From Algicella marina (GTDB lineage: Bacteria; Pseudomonadota; Alphaproteobacteria; Rhodobacterales; Rhodobacteraceae): a stretch of DNA of 64,000 bases. Every line of letters starts with the position of its first letter. Position 1 is the first letter of the stretch. The DNA lies in assembly GCF_009931615.1 (NCBI RefSeq), contig NZ_CP046620.1, positions 3,022,501 to 3,086,500 of the forward strand, written 5' to 3'. Under the pieces are notes generated by a model. The model worked only from the letters and a program-made list of their open reading frames with translations. It was not told where the DNA came from and searched no databases. The translations under genes were made by a program, and so were the position numbers. Shown piece by piece: positions 18,254 through 27,993 of this stretch.

Positions 18254-19579
18254 ATGGATCTGAAGGCCAGCGCGGCGGAACTCGGTCGGGAAATTGGCAA
18301 AGGTCGGATCGACCCTGTCGAACTGACGGAAGCCTTTCTCGAAGCCATCGCCAACCATCCTGACAGCCACCGCATCTACGCCCGCACGATGCCCGAACGT
18401 GCCCGCGCAGAAGCGGCCGCCGCCGCCCACCGCGCCAGGAACGGCACCCGAAAGGGTCCGCTCGACGGCGTCCCCGTCAGCTGGAAAGACCTGTTCGACA
18501 CTGCCGGTGTCGCCACCGAAAGCGGCTCGCTCCTGCTCAAGGGCCGCACGCCCGTGCGTGATGCGGAAGTACTTCGGAACGCGGCCGGCGCCGGTCTCGT
18601 CTGCCTCGGCAAGACGCACCAGACCGAACTTGCCTTTTCCGGTCTCGGCATCAACATCCGCACCGCGACACCGCCCAACGCCATCGCCCCTGAACTCGCA
18701 CCCGGCGGCTCGTCCTCCGGTGCCGCTGTATCCACTGCCCTCGGCCTCGCTGCGGCCGGTATCGGCTCGGATACAGGCGGCTCCGTGCGCATTCCCGCCG
18801 TCTGGAACGATCTGGTCGGCCTCAAAACAGCTTCCGGCGATCTGTCCGCCATCGGCACAGTCCCCCTCGCCGCCCGCTTCGACACCGTGGGCCCCCTCTG
18901 CCACACGGTCGAGGATGCGGCCCTGCTCTATGCAGTTCTTGCCAACCGTCCGGCAACCGACCTTGCCGGCGCGTCCCTTGCCGGCCTGCGCGTTCTGGCG
19001 CTGGAAGGCAACAGCATCAAACCGGTCGATGACGCCCCGGTCGCCGCCTTCGAATCCGCGTTGTCCCGTCTGTCCGCCGCAGGCGTCACCATTGAAACCG
19101 CCAGCCTCCCATCGGTCGAGGAAGCCATGCCTCTCGCGGGCGTGCTCTACACCACCGAGGCCTATGCCACATGGCGCACGGAAATCGAGGCGAACCCGGA
19201 TGCGATGGATCCGCGCGTGCTCGCCCGGTTCCGCGCCGGCGCCCAGCACAGCGGCGCCGATTTCATTGCCGCGTGGCTGAAGCTTGACGCCCTGCGCGCA
19301 GATTACCATGCACGGACGGCCGGATTTGATGCAGTTCTCCTGCCCACCGCCCCGATCCTGCCACCCAACGCCCAAAAACTGATCGCCGAGGATGACTATT
19401 TCGTCGAAAACAACCTCCTCGCACTCCGCAACACCCGCGTCGGCAGCCTCATGGGCTCCGCCGCGCTGACACTTCCCACCGGCACGCCGCATTGCGGTAT
19501 CATGGCCCTTGTTCCCCCGGAGCGGACGCGGCTCCTCCTCCGGATCGGTGCGGCGATGGAACGGGCTCTCGCTGCCTGA
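18254..19579 (+). CDS. amidase (amidase signature family)
   Basis: 441-residue serine amidase. The Ser-cisSer-Lys triad is visible: Lys in VPVSWKDLFDTAGV (near residue 80), cis-Ser in GGSSSGAAVSTALG and nucleophile Ser in GIGSDTGGSVRIPA (near 175). The start ATG at 18254 has a perfect AGGAGG eight bases upstream; the frame is open far upstream but overlaps the divergent hydroxylase gene. Family members hydrolyse amides or act as GatA; absence of GatB/GatC neighbours favours a general amidase. Substrate unknown. Confidence 0.92.
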   Translation: MDLKASAAELGREIGKGRIDPVELTEAFLEAIANHPDSHRIYARTMPERARAEAAAAAHRARNGTRKGPLDGVPVSWKDLFDTAGVATESGSLLLKGRTPVRDAEVLRNAAGAGLVCLGKTHQTELAFSGLGINIRTATPPNAIAPELAPGGSSSGAAVSTALGLAAAGIGSDTGGSVRIPAVWNDLVGLKTASGDLSAIGTVPLAARFDTVGPLCHTVEDAALLYAVLANRPATDLAGASLAGLRVLALEGNSIKPVDDAPVAAFESALSRLSAAGVTIETASLPSVEEAMPLAGVLYTTEAYATWRTEIEANPDAMDPRVLARFRAGAQHSGADFIAAWLKLDALRADYHARTAGFDAVLLPTAPILPPNAQKLIAEDDYFVENNLLALRNTRVGSLMGSAALTLPTGTPHCGIMALVPPERTRLLLRIGAAMERALAA

Positions 19580-19664
19580 AGCTGCGCGCATCGCATCCGC
19601 CACACCCGCAACCTCCCGGTCAGCCAAGGCTGGACGCCCCGTGCCCGCACCTATAATCTGCCGC

Positions 19665-19682
19665 AAAAAAGGGCGAAGCCCT
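19665..19682 (-). terminator. intrinsic-terminator-like hairpin on the antisense strand
   Basis: On the minus strand the sequence reads AGGGC-TTC-GCCCT followed by TTTTT. It lies in the leader of the plus-strand aminotransferase gene, where no minus-strand gene ends. It may stop antisense transcription or be chance. Confidence 0.5.
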
Positions 19683-19699
19683 GTGTTGTGAGGCATGCA

Positions 19700-20893
19700 A
19701 TGAACCATCCCCAGCGGTTTTCGGATCTTCCGGAATACGCCTTTCCCCGCCTGCGCACCCTCCTGAACGGGGTTGAGCCGGGCGCGCCGGAAATCGCCAT
19801 GTCCATCGGCGAACCCCGCCATGCCTTCCCGGATTTCGTAACGGAAATCATTGCCCGCGAGAGCGCAGGCTTCTCGCGATACCCACCCAATGACGGCTTG
19901 CCGCAGCTGCGAGAGGCTATCGCTGACTGGGTTACGGCCCGCTACGGCCTGAACGGAATCACACCCGACAGCCACGTCTTCCCCCTGAATGGCACGCGTG
20001 AGGGGTTGTTCAACGCCGCCATCGCCCTCTGCCCGGAGGAAAAGGCGGGCCAGCGCCCTGCCGTCCTCCTGCCAAACCCTTTCTATCAGTGCTACGCCGT
20101 CGCGGCCTTGGCAGCAGGGGCGGAGCCGGTCTATGTCTCCGCTACCGCAGCCACCGGCTTCCTGCCCGATTTCGCGTCACTGGATCCCGCATTGCTGGAC
20201 CGCACCGCCATCGTTTATATGTGTTCGCCCTCCAATCCGCAGGGCGCGACAGCCGACGCCGCCTACTGGCAGGGGTTGATCGCCCTCGCCGAACGCCATG
20301 ACTTCCGGGTCTTCGCCGACGAATGCTATTCCGAGATTTATCGAGATACGCCCCCCACCGGGGCATTGGAAACCGCGCAGAAGATGGGCGTCGACCCTGA
20401 AAGAGTGCTGATCTTCCACTCACTGTCCAAGCGTTCGAACCTCGCCGGTCTCCGCTCCGGCTTTGCCGCCGGCGGGCCGAAAACCATCGCAGCCCTCAAG
20501 CAATTACGCAATTATGCCGGCGCGCCGTTGCCTCTGCCACTGCAACACGCAGCCATTGCCGTCTGGCGTGACGAGGCGCATGTCCGCGAAAGCCGCGCGC
20601 TCTATCATGAAAAATTTACCCTTGCGGATGAGATACTGGGCAACACGCCCGGATACTATTCGCCCGAGGCCGGGTTCTTCCTGTGGTTCAGAGTGCCTGA
20701 CGGTGAGGCGGCGACGCTGGCGCTATGGCGCGAAGCCGGTGTAAGGGTTCTTCCCGGTGCCTATCTTTCGCGTGATCCCGCGGACGGCAGCACCAACCCC
20801 GGCAAGGAATTCATCCGCGCGGCACTCGTCGCCCCGGCGGAAGAGGTGAGGCGGGGGCTGACAGCGATAAAAGACGTGTTGGGACGGAACTAG
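19700..20893 (+). CDS. PLP-dependent aminotransferase, DapC-like
   Basis: 397-residue class I/II aminotransferase. The PLP lysine is in FHSLSKRSNLAGLRSGFAAG (near residue 240), and the substrate-binding region YPPNDGLPQLREAIADW and VYMCSPSNPQGA also fit. The SLSKRSN form is characteristic of N-succinyl-diaminopimelate aminotransferase (DapC) in lysine/peptidoglycan synthesis, but aspartate aminotransferase activity is not excluded. GAGG about six bases before the ATG supports this start over a GTG four codons upstream. A TATAAT-like hexamer lies at 19652-19657. The next gene, ftsK, starts directly after the stop codon with no spacing. Confidence 0.88.
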   Translation: MNHPQRFSDLPEYAFPRLRTLLNGVEPGAPEIAMSIGEPRHAFPDFVTEIIARESAGFSRYPPNDGLPQLREAIADWVTARYGLNGITPDSHVFPLNGTREGLFNAAIALCPEEKAGQRPAVLLPNPFYQCYAVAALAAGAEPVYVSATAATGFLPDFASLDPALLDRTAIVYMCSPSNPQGATADAAYWQGLIALAERHDFRVFADECYSEIYRDTPPTGALETAQKMGVDPERVLIFHSLSKRSNLAGLRSGFAAGGPKTIAALKQLRNYAGAPLPLPLQHAAIAVWRDEAHVRESRALYHEKFTLADEILGNTPGYYSPEAGFFLWFRVPDGEAATLALWREAGVRVLPGAYLSRDPADGSTNPGKEFIRAALVAPAEEVRRGLTAIKDVLGRN

Positions 20894-23674
20894 ATGGCAA
20901 GGGCACCACGCAAACCGGCAAAGAAGAAACCCGTAAAGGAACGGAGTCGCCCGCGTGAGCGTAACCGCAGCTCCGGACGCACCAAACTCGTCGAGTCGAA
21001 GACGGAGGCCGCCCTTCGTCGCCGCGGGTTTGAACTCGCGGGGCTTTGCCTGTTCGTGCTCGGGCTCGCCATTTTCGCGCTGTTGTGGACCTATACACCT
21101 GAAGATCCCAGCATCTTCAGCGCCACCGATGCCCCACCGCGCAATGCACTTGGTCTCGTTGGCGCATCGCTCGCCGATCCACTCTACCGCGCTCTCGGCT
21201 GGGCAGCCTATGGCTTGCCCGTTGCGCTCATCGTCTGGGGAACCAGGCTGATCCTGCACAAAGGCGACGAACGGGTCATCAGCCGCATGATCCTGCTGCC
21301 CATCGCCATTGCCATCGCTGCCGTCTTTGCCGCCGCGCATGTGCCATTCTCAGGCTGGCCGCACAGTTACGGGCTTGGCGGTGTACTGGGTGACAGCGTG
21401 CTCGCCGCCCTGCTCGGCATCATCCCGTTGCCGCTCGGCGGTGCGCTTCTGGTTGCCACCATCGTCCTTGCCATCGCGTTCGTCGCACTCGCTCTTGTCT
21501 CGCTCGGCGTCAACTGGCCGGAATTCCGCGCCATCCTGCGGTTCATGCGCCACGGGGCTCTCGTCGGTTTCCACGGCATCGTCGCCGGCACAGCCATCGC
21601 ATCGCGCCAGACTGTCGCCGGTGCCCGCCAGGCCCGCTCAATGCAGCGTGACGCCCGCGAACGTGCGCGGCACGCAAGGGAGGAAAAGGCCGCCGTCGCC
21701 AATGCAGCCTTCTCCGAACGTCTTGAAGAAGAAAGTGAAATCTCCCTCCCATCCAGCGATCCGGCCGACGATGACCGGGTGATGGCGCGTATTTCCGCAG
21801 CCGTGCGTGCGCGCACAAGCTCCGGATCTCCCGCACCGGAAGGCGACACAGTGCCAGAGGTGGAGCGGACATTGCCGCGTCTCGGCGGCGTCAGCCGCGA
21901 AAGCGATGGCGTTTCGCCACCGGCGCCTGCCCTGCGAATCCGACGCGACGAGCCTCAGGTCCGGCCGGCAGAGGACGCCGCCGCCTACGATGCCGGGGAG
22001 GTCTACGAACCCTATGAGGAAGACCTTCCCGCCACCGCGCCGCCGCCCCCGCCGCAGCGGCCGGAACCCGTGGTCAAGCACCCGGAGCGGCGACCGGCGG
22101 CCAAGAGCAACCGCGCCCGCGCCGAGGAACAGCCGAGCCTCGCGCTGGAGGAGAAATCCACCGAGGCCTACGACATGCCACCCCTGTCGCTGTTGCAGAA
22201 CCCCGTCGAAATCCAGCGCGCCCACCTCTCGGACGAAGCGTTGGAAGCCAACGCCCGGATGCTGGAAACGGTCCTCGACGATTACGGCATCAAGGGCGAG
22301 ATCGTTGCCGTCCGCCCCGGCCCCGTGGTCACACTCTACGAACTCGAACCCGCCGCCGGCTTGAAGGCCAGCCGTGTCATCGGCCTAGCCGACGATATCG
22401 CCCGCTCGATGTCCGCCCTCGCCGCCCGTGTCTCCACCATTCCGGGTCGAAGCGTCATCGGGATCGAATTGCCCAATGAATTCAGGGAGAAGGTCATCCT
22501 GCGGGAGATCCTGTCGGTCAAGAGTTACGGTGACAGCAGCCACACCCTGCCGCTGGCGCTCGGCAAGGATATCGGCGGCGAACCGGTGGTCGCCAACCTC
22601 GCACGGATGCCGCATCTGTTGATCGCGGGCACCACCGGCTCGGGCAAATCGGTTGCCATCAACACCATGATCCTCAGCCTGCTTTACAAGCTTCGGCCTG
22701 ACGAATGCCGTCTGATCATGATCGACCCGAAGATGCTGGAACTCTCCGTCTACGACGGCATTCCCCATCTCCTCAGCCCGGTTGTCACCGATCCGAAAAA
22801 GGCCGTGGTGGCGCTGAAATGGACCGTGGCGGAGATGGAGGAACGCTACCGCAAGATGTCCAAGATGGGCGTGCGCAACATCGACGGCTACAACGGCCGC
22901 GTCGAGGAGGCACTTTCAAAGGGCGAAGCGTTCACGCGGACGGTGCAGACCGGATTCGACGACGCCACCGGCGAACCGATCTTCGAGACGGAGGAGTACG
23001 CGCCCGAAAAGATGCCGTTCATCGTCGTTATCGTGGACGAGATGGCGGACCTGATGATGGTGGCGGGCAAGGAAATCGAGGCCTGTATTCAACGACTTGC
23101 GCAGATGGCCCGTGCTTCGGGCATCCACCTGATCATGGCTACCCAGCGTCCTTCGGTGGATGTGATCACCGGCACGATCAAGGCCAACTTCCCGACGCGC
23201 ATCTCCTTCCAGGTCACATCCAAGATCGATAGCCGCACCATCCTCGGCGAAATGGGGGCGGAGCAGCTTCTCGGCATGGGCGACATGCTCTACATGGCCG
23301 GTGGCGGCAAGATCACCCGTGTCCACGGCCCCTTCGTCAGCGACGAAGAGGTGGAGGAAATCGTCAACCATCTGAAATTGCAGGGCGTTCCCGAATACGT
23401 GTCCGGGGTCGTCGAAGGACCCGAAGCGGAGAAGGAAAGCGCCATCGACCAGGTCCTTGGCCTTGGCGGCAACACCAATGGCGAAGATGCGCTCTACGAT
23501 CAGGCCGTGGCCATCGTTGCCCGCGACCGCAAGTGTTCCACCTCCTACATCCAGCGCAAGCTGGCCATCGGCTACAACAAGGCCGCCCGGTTGGTGGAGC
23601 AGATGGAGGACGAGGGCGTCGTCAGCTCCGCCAACTCCGTCGGCAAGCGGGAAATCCTCGTACCGGAGGCGTGA
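20894..23674 (+). CDS. ftsK: DNA translocase FtsK
   Basis: 926 residues. Basic N-terminus, then several transmembrane helices (about residues 45-200), a Pro/acid-rich linker (about 260-430), and the motor domain: Walker [16 protein letters not shown] near 578, Walker [15 protein letters not shown] near 708, and [17 protein letters not shown]. The last ~60 residues are the winged-helix gamma domain ([20 protein letters not shown]) that reads KOPS sites. It segregates chromosome termini at the septum and activates XerCD. It follows the aminotransferase stop with no spacing. Confidence 0.97.
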   Translation: MARAPRKPAKKKPVKERSRPRERNRSSGRTKLVESKTEAALRRRGFELAGLCLFVLGLAIFALLWTYTPEDPSIFSATDAPPRNALGLVGASLADPLYRALGWAAYGLPVALIVWGTRLILHKGDERVISRMILLPIAIAIAAVFAAAHVPFSGWPHSYGLGGVLGDSVLAALLGIIPLPLGGALLVATIVLAIAFVALALVSLGVNWPEFRAILRFMRHGALVGFHGIVAGTAIASRQTVAGARQARSMQRDARERARHAREEKAAVANAAFSERLEEESEISLPSSDPADDDRVMARISAAVRARTSSGSPAPEGDTVPEVERTLPRLGGVSRESDGVSPPAPALRIRRDEPQVRPAEDAAAYDAGEVYEPYEEDLPATAPPPPPQRPEPVVKHPERRPAAKSNRARAEEQPSLALEEKSTEAYDMPPLSLLQNPVEIQRAHLSDEALEANARMLETVLDDYGIKGEIVAVRPGPVVTLYELEPAAGLKASRVIGLADDIARSMSALAARVSTIPGRSVIGIELPNEFREKVILREILSVKSYGDSSHTLPLALGKDIGGEPVVANLARMPHLLIAGTTGSGKSVAINTMILSLLYKLRPDECRLIMIDPKMLELSVYDGIPHLLSPVVTDPKKAVVALKWTVAEMEERYRKMSKMGVRNIDGYNGRVEEALSKGEAFTRTVQTGFDDATGEPIFETEEYAPEKMPFIVVIVDEMADLMMVAGKEIEACIQRLAQMARASGIHLIMATQRPSVDVITGTIKANFPTRISFQVTSKIDSRTILGEMGAEQLLGMGDMLYMAGGGKITRVHGPFVSDEEVEEIVNHLKLQGVPEYVSGVVEGPEAEKESAIDQVLGLGGNTNGEDALYDQAVAIVARDRKCSTSYIQRKLAIGYNKAARLVEQMEDEGVVSSANSVGKREILVPEA

Positions 23675-23728
23675 GTCTTTCGGGCACCATCGCGTGGCAG
23701 CGCGGCAACAGGCCCCCTGCCCCGCCTA

Positions 23729-23766
23729 TATGGATTTCGTATGGGTTCGGTATGGATATGGTATGG
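23729..23766 (+). repeat. tandem 11-bp TATGG repeat array, copy 1 (3' of ftsK)
   Basis: Three full units of an 11-bp motif with consensus TATGGNTTNGG (TATGGATTTCG, TATGGGTTCGG, TATGGATATGG) plus a fourth TATGG. It starts 54 bases after the ftsK stop, in ftsK orientation. A 7-bp hairpin CGTGGCA-TCCC-TGCCACG follows shortly downstream. The same unit recurs after rlmN at 58955. Confidence 0.8.
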
Positions 23767-23895
23767 TAACCCGCCCGTGGCATCCCTGCCACGCTGCAGC
23801 ATCTGTAACAGGCCGTCACAATCCTTTCCCAGCCTTGTCCAAAGCGTGATCTGCTCCACATGGCACCGGCATCCGAAACACCCTATATTCGAGCC

Positions 23896-24507
23896 ATGAA
23901 ACGCAGAACCCTCATTACCGCCCTCGCCGCCCTGCCGTTTGCCGGGTTCGGTTCCGCCGCTGCCGCGCAGGATCAGGTCCTCGTCGAGGTCAGCAAGTAT
24001 CTCAACCAGCTTCGCACCATCCAGGGCCGCTTCACGCAGGTAAACTCGGACGGGTCACAATCCACTGGCCAGTACTACCTCGCCCGGCCCGGCCTGATCC
24101 GCTTCGAATACGATGGCGGCAAGGCCATGGTGATCGCCGATGGCATCAACGTCGGCGTGCTGGACGCGAAGTCGAACGCCGGGGCGCAGAAATACCCGCT
24201 CAGCGCTACGCCGCTGCGCTTCCTGCTCCGTGATCAGATCGACCTGACAGAGCGCAACCTCTCACGCGGTGCCTCCAGCCAGAACGGTCAGACCTCCGTC
24301 GTGCTGCAGGATCCGAAGGCGCCGAAAGACGGCACGATGACTCTGCTGTTCTCCAACAAGCCCCCGGCCCTGAAGCAGTGGACGGTGACGGAGAAGACCG
24401 GCGCGAAGACGATTGTACGTCTCGACACGCTGGAACGTGCCTCCGGCCTGTCGCGCGGCATGTTCAGCATAGAAGCCGCCGCCCGCAAGATGGGAATCCG
24501 CAGCTGA
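23896..24507 (+). CDS. lolA: outer-membrane lipoprotein carrier LolA
   Basis: 203-residue periplasmic protein that shuttles lipoproteins from LolCDE to the outer membrane. Signal peptide MKRRTLITALAALPFAGFGS...AAAQ; mature part has the LolA pattern LNQLRTIQGRFTQVNSDGSQ, GQYYLARPGLIRFEYD and the beta-barrel segment TLLFSNKPPALKQWTV. The ATG at 23896 fits the signal peptide; an in-frame start 12 codons earlier would spoil it. LolB is often missing in alphaproteobacteria and none is seen here. ftsK-lolA-xthA proximity is common in this group. Confidence 0.92.
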   Translation: MKRRTLITALAALPFAGFGSAAAAQDQVLVEVSKYLNQLRTIQGRFTQVNSDGSQSTGQYYLARPGLIRFEYDGGKAMVIADGINVGVLDAKSNAGAQKYPLSATPLRFLLRDQIDLTERNLSRGASSQNGQTSVVLQDPKAPKDGTMTLLFSNKPPALKQWTVTEKTGAKTIVRLDTLERASGLSRGMFSIEAAARKMGIRS

Positions 24508-24709
24508 TATGGGCTTGCGCACGCCGGACGGCGTTTGCCGCCCGGCAAATTCACCCATAGATTGTGCGGCGCAACGAATTTTGCTGCAGGGCGTGCAAAC
24601 GCGCCGCAAAACCGCCACGAGGCGCTTCTAAAGAACTGCCGGAGACGGAAATCGGGTTGATCACAGAAGGGAGATGCCCAAGATCGCGACGGAGTGAGGG
24701 AGCGCGAGA

Positions 24710-25720
24710 ATGAGCATTACTTTCGACTACAACGACTTCGGCACGACGCTCGATTTCTATGCCGACTCCAGCTTTGACACGCTCAACATCGTCATCGCCG
24801 ACAGCTTTCGCTACGCCGCCAGTTTTCACTATGACGGCTCTTTCCAGTCCGGCCTCTACGCGACCTCGAATCCGCTGGAGGGCGACTACATCCGCTATCA
24901 ACGGTACGAGGGCGCGCCTGATGGCACCCCGGATGCCGAGGCGGCGCGCTTCGATACCTTCAACTTTGATGTTCCCGAAGGCTGGCGCGCGGAATTCATC
25001 GACAATTCAGTGCGCTACCCGATGGAGACGATCGGCGGCGCCACCAATGTCTTCACTTACTACGCCTACACCGTGCGCCTGTTCTCGGAAGATGGGTTCA
25101 TCGGCTCGATGAACGTTTCCGGCCGCATCAGCGGCGAGGTGACGCCTGCCTGTTTCACCGCCGGCAGCCTGATTGCCACGCCAGACGGCCCGCGCCCGAT
25201 CGAGGATCTGCGGGAGGGCGACACTGTCCTCACCCGCGATCGTGGCCCTCTCCCGGTGCGTTGGATCGGCCAGAGCCACCAGACGGCGGAAACGCTTGCC
25301 CAGTTCCCGGAACTCCGCCCGGTCCGCATCGCCGCCGGCGCCCTGGGGGATCACGCCGCTACCTTGGTTTCACCGCACCATCGCATCCTGCTGAAGGGCT
25401 GGCAGGCGCAGGCGCTCTACGGCGAGGACGAGTTGCTGGCGGCGGCCTGCAACCTGATCAACGACAGCACCATCAGCCGCGCCGGGTGCGAACCTTGCAC
25501 TTATGTCCACCTGCTGTTCGACAGCCACGAGATCGTACAGGTAGACGGTCTCTGGTCCGAGAGCTTCCATCCCGCTGCCCTGTCGAAAGGCAGCGTCACC
25601 ACTGCGCAGCATGACGAGGTGGTGGCCCTGTTCCCCGAACTGGAGAACCCATCGCAGTGGCCGTTGGCGCGCCGCACCGCGAAGCCCACAGAAGCCTCGG
25701 TGCTCGTTACCGGCCTCTGA
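24710..25720 (+). CDS. Hint-domain (Hedgehog/intein-like) protein
   Basis: 336 residues. Residues ~1-140 are a non-conserved beta-rich N-terminal part; ~146-290 are a Hint domain: CFTAGSLIATPDGPRPIEDL (autoprocessing Cys), LREGDTVLTRDRGPLPVRW, the SPHHRILLKG histidine motif and SHEIVQVDGLWSESFHP. Such Hint_2 proteins are numerous in Rhodobacteraceae and are thought to self-cleave and be secreted, often with RTX-type partners. No signal peptide. The 3' end overlaps the convergent enoyl-CoA hydratase-like gene by 14 bases. Confidence 0.88.
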   Translation: MSITFDYNDFGTTLDFYADSSFDTLNIVIADSFRYAASFHYDGSFQSGLYATSNPLEGDYIRYQRYEGAPDGTPDAEAARFDTFNFDVPEGWRAEFIDNSVRYPMETIGGATNVFTYYAYTVRLFSEDGFIGSMNVSGRISGEVTPACFTAGSLIATPDGPRPIEDLREGDTVLTRDRGPLPVRWIGQSHQTAETLAQFPELRPVRIAAGALGDHAATLVSPHHRILLKGWQAQALYGEDELLAAACNLINDSTISRAGCEPCTYVHLLFDSHEIVQVDGLWSESFHPAALSKGSVTTAQHDEVVALFPELENPSQWPLARRTAKPTEASVLVTGL

Positions 25721-26450
25721 ACTCCGGCGCTCGCTTTTCCTTCTGCGCTGCCAGCCCTTCCCGGTGGTCGTCGGAAGCGAAGCATTCGGCGATCCGGCCG
25801 CGAACCCTGCCGGCATCCGCCGATCCGTCCAGCGTCTCGCGCAGGGTCTGCTTCATGCCTTGCACGGCAAGTGGCGCCAGCGCGGCCAGGTGATCCGCGA
25901 AATCCCCCGCCGCCTGTTCAAGTTCCTCGACTGGATGCAGGCTCTCGACCAATCCGAGCGTCAACAGCGACTCGGCCGGGAAGCTTTCCGCCGCGAGAAA
26001 GATCCGCCGCGCCACCTGCAAGCCGAACAGCCGCGCCGCCCGCGCCAGCCCCTCTGCCGGATAATGGATGCCCAGCCGCGCGGCTGGCACCGTCAGCCGC
26101 ATTCCCTCCGCTCCCAGACGAAAGTCGCAGGCCAGCGCAATGTCGACGGCGCCGCCATATGTGCCGCCGTTCAACGCCGCCACCACCGGCAGCGGGCAAG
26201 CCTCAATGGTCGAGGCGAGCGTCGTCAGCGGGTTTTCGGTCCAGTCCTCGCTGCCGACTTCCTTCAGCGACGCACCGGCAGAGAAACTGCGCCCCCGCCC
26301 TGTCAGCACAACCGCCCGGCAACCCGCCGCGCGATGCGCCTCCAGCGCCTCGGCAACGGCCGACATTGCCGCGCGGGTCAGGGCGTTGTGCCGTTCAGGA
26401 TCGTTCAGCACGATCCAGCCGACCAGCCCCTCTTGCCGGGTATCGATCAC
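25707..26450 (-). CDS. enoyl-CoA hydratase/isomerase family protein with altered active site
   Basis: 247-residue crotonase-fold protein. The oxyanion-hole segments are present (GRSFSAGASLKEVG and AALNGGTYGGAVDIALACDF). The region that normally reads P-E-x-x-L-G with the first catalytic Glu is VPAARLGIHYPAEGLARAA, so that Glu is replaced by Ala and the second acidic position is unclear. It may be a different crotonase activity or a non-catalytic member. Its start overlaps the xthA stop by four bases. Confidence 0.85.
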   Translation of the reverse strand: MIDTRQEGLVGWIVLNDPERHNALTRAAMSAVAEALEAHRAAGCRAVVLTGRGRSFSAGASLKEVGSEDWTENPLTTLASTIEACPLPVVAALNGGTYGGAVDIALACDFRLGAEGMRLTVPAARLGIHYPAEGLARAARLFGLQVARRIFLAAESFPAESLLTLGLVESLHPVEELEQAAGDFADHLAALAPLAVQGMKQTLRETLDGSADAGRVRGRIAECFASDDHREGLAAQKEKRAPEFRGR

Positions 26451-27235
26451 AGATCAAATGTCGCGAAGACGGGCGCGTGGTCGGAGGGCTTCTCCCAGCC
26501 GCGCACGTCTCGGGCGATATGGCTGGCGCCGGCGGCCGAGGCGATATCCGGTGTGGCCCAGATGTGGTCGAGCCGCCGCCCCTTGTCTGCCGCGTCCCAG
26601 TCCTTCGCGCGATAGGACCACCATGAATAAAGCTGGCCTTCGGGGATGTCCTTGCGCGTGATGTCCACCCAGTTGCCAGAGTCCTGCACCGTGGCCAGTT
26701 GCTCCACCTCCACCGGCGTGTGACTGACGACCTTCAGCAGGGCCTTGTGAGACCATACGTCATCCTCGCGCGGGGCGATGTTGAGATCGCCGACGAGGAT
26801 GGAGCGTTTGGGTGCCTCTCCGTGGAACCAGTCGCGCATCTCGGACAGGAAATCCAGTTTGTGGCCGAACTTGATGTTCTTCTCCCGGTCCGGCTCATCG
26901 CCACCGGCGGGCACATAGAAATTGTGGATCAGCGTGCCGTCCTCCAGCCGCGCGGCGACATGGCGAGCGTCGCCCCGCTCGCAGAAATCGCGGTGACCGG
27001 CATCCTCCAACGGCACCCGCGACAAGATGGCGACGCCGTTGTAGCCCTTCTGCCCACGTGCGACCATGTGGGTATACCCCGCCGCCTGAAACACCTCCGC
27101 CGGGATCTTCTCCACCGGCGATTTCGTCTCCTGCAGGCACAGGATGTCCGGCCCGTGCCGGCTGAGAAGGTCCAGCACGATCGGCGCGCGCAGACGCACG
27201 GAGTTGATGTTCCAGGTCGCAAGTCTGAGAGGCAT
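26447..27235 (-). CDS. xthA: exodeoxyribonuclease III
   Basis: 262-residue AP endonuclease/3'-5' exonuclease of base-excision repair. The exonuclease-endonuclease-phosphatase fold is clear: LRLATWNINSVRLR, DILCLQETKSP (metal Glu), RSILVGDLNIAP (Asp-x-Asn), RRLDHIWATPD and the terminal PSDHAPVFATFDL (catalytic Asp-His). Transcribed with the downstream crotonase-like gene. Confidence 0.95.
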   Translation of the reverse strand: MPLRLATWNINSVRLRAPIVLDLLSRHGPDILCLQETKSPVEKIPAEVFQAAGYTHMVARGQKGYNGVAILSRVPLEDAGHRDFCERGDARHVAARLEDGTLIHNFYVPAGGDEPDREKNIKFGHKLDFLSEMRDWFHGEAPKRSILVGDLNIAPREDDVWSHKALLKVVSHTPVEVEQLATVQDSGNWVDITRKDIPEGQLYSWWSYRAKDWDAADKGRRLDHIWATPDIASAAGASHIARDVRGWEKPSDHAPVFATFDL

Positions 27236-27295
27236 GAGGCTTTCCTTTTCGTCCGGACCTTTGTGCTGTGCCAGGCACCTGACCGCAAGTCCGGA

Positions 27296-27850
27296 TCAGG
27301 TATGAGCTGCGAGAATGGGCAGGATCCGGTACAGGATCATGATCACGCCGACGGTGCCGATGGCCGGCCCGAGCGGGATCTTCGGCAGATCCGGCCGCGC
27401 GAAACGGAACACGACGAAGTTCAGCACGATGGCCGCCGGAAGGAGGTAGATCGCAATCTTCAGGTCATAGGGCACTGCCCAGACGATCAGCGCCCCGGCC
27501 AGCTTGATCCAGCCGCCACCGCCGAGTTGCACGAGCACTGCCACAACCACCCAAAGGAATCCGGCGACCAGCCCGGTGCCATAGCCGACGAATGTCCGCT
27601 CTCCCAGCAGAACCAGCGGCAGGCAGGACAGGACGATGGCGAGGTTCAGAAAATTTCCGATTTTGCCCGTGCGCATGTCCAGAACCGCCGCCGCAAGAAA
27701 TGCAACGCCCGCAAAGGCATAGACCGCCAGCAGCAGGACGTCGAGGCCGCGAACCCCCATCCCGAACCCTGCCGCCGTCAACGCCAGCGCACCCGCCGCT
27801 ATGGCGGCGAGGATCTTCAGGTTGCGGCGCGGTGTCGGTGTGGCGGTCAT
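27296..27850 (-). CDS. A24 prepilin-peptidase-like membrane protein lacking the GD motif
   Basis: 184 residues, about six hydrophobic segments. The layout resembles the compact TadV/CpaA prepilin peptidases: the first aspartate is in AAAVLDMRTGKIGNFLNLA, and a loop LGGGGWIKLAGAL occupies the place of the usual GGGDVKL, so the second catalytic Asp is absent. The C-terminal segment IPLGPAIGTVGVI is also like A24 enzymes (usually IPFGPAIA). No pilin or tad genes are nearby. Likely a catalytically inactive or repurposed relative; the family assignment is my inference from pattern. Confidence 0.65.
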   Translation of the reverse strand: MTATPTPRRNLKILAAIAAGALALTAAGFGMGVRGLDVLLLAVYAFAGVAFLAAAVLDMRTGKIGNFLNLAIVLSCLPLVLLGERTFVGYGTGLVAGFLWVVVAVLVQLGGGGWIKLAGALIVWAVPYDLKIAIYLLPAAIVLNFVVFRFARPDLPKIPLGPAIGTVGVIMILYRILPILAAHT

Positions 27851-27993
27851 CTTTCAGGCTCCGGCTGTTCGCCGCGTCTCTGCGCGACGTTGATGGCAGC
27901 AATAGGACTTTTGCCCTGCGCATCGCAAGCAGGGCGTGCCGCGCGGGCCTTGCCAGCCTCACCCCGCTCACGTATCCGGGGCGGAAAGCAAGC

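Noticed and set aside
18239-19975. 578-codon minus-strand frame over the amidase gene
   Set aside because: Antisense to a clear amidase; composition is Gly/Arg/Asp-rich with no domain.
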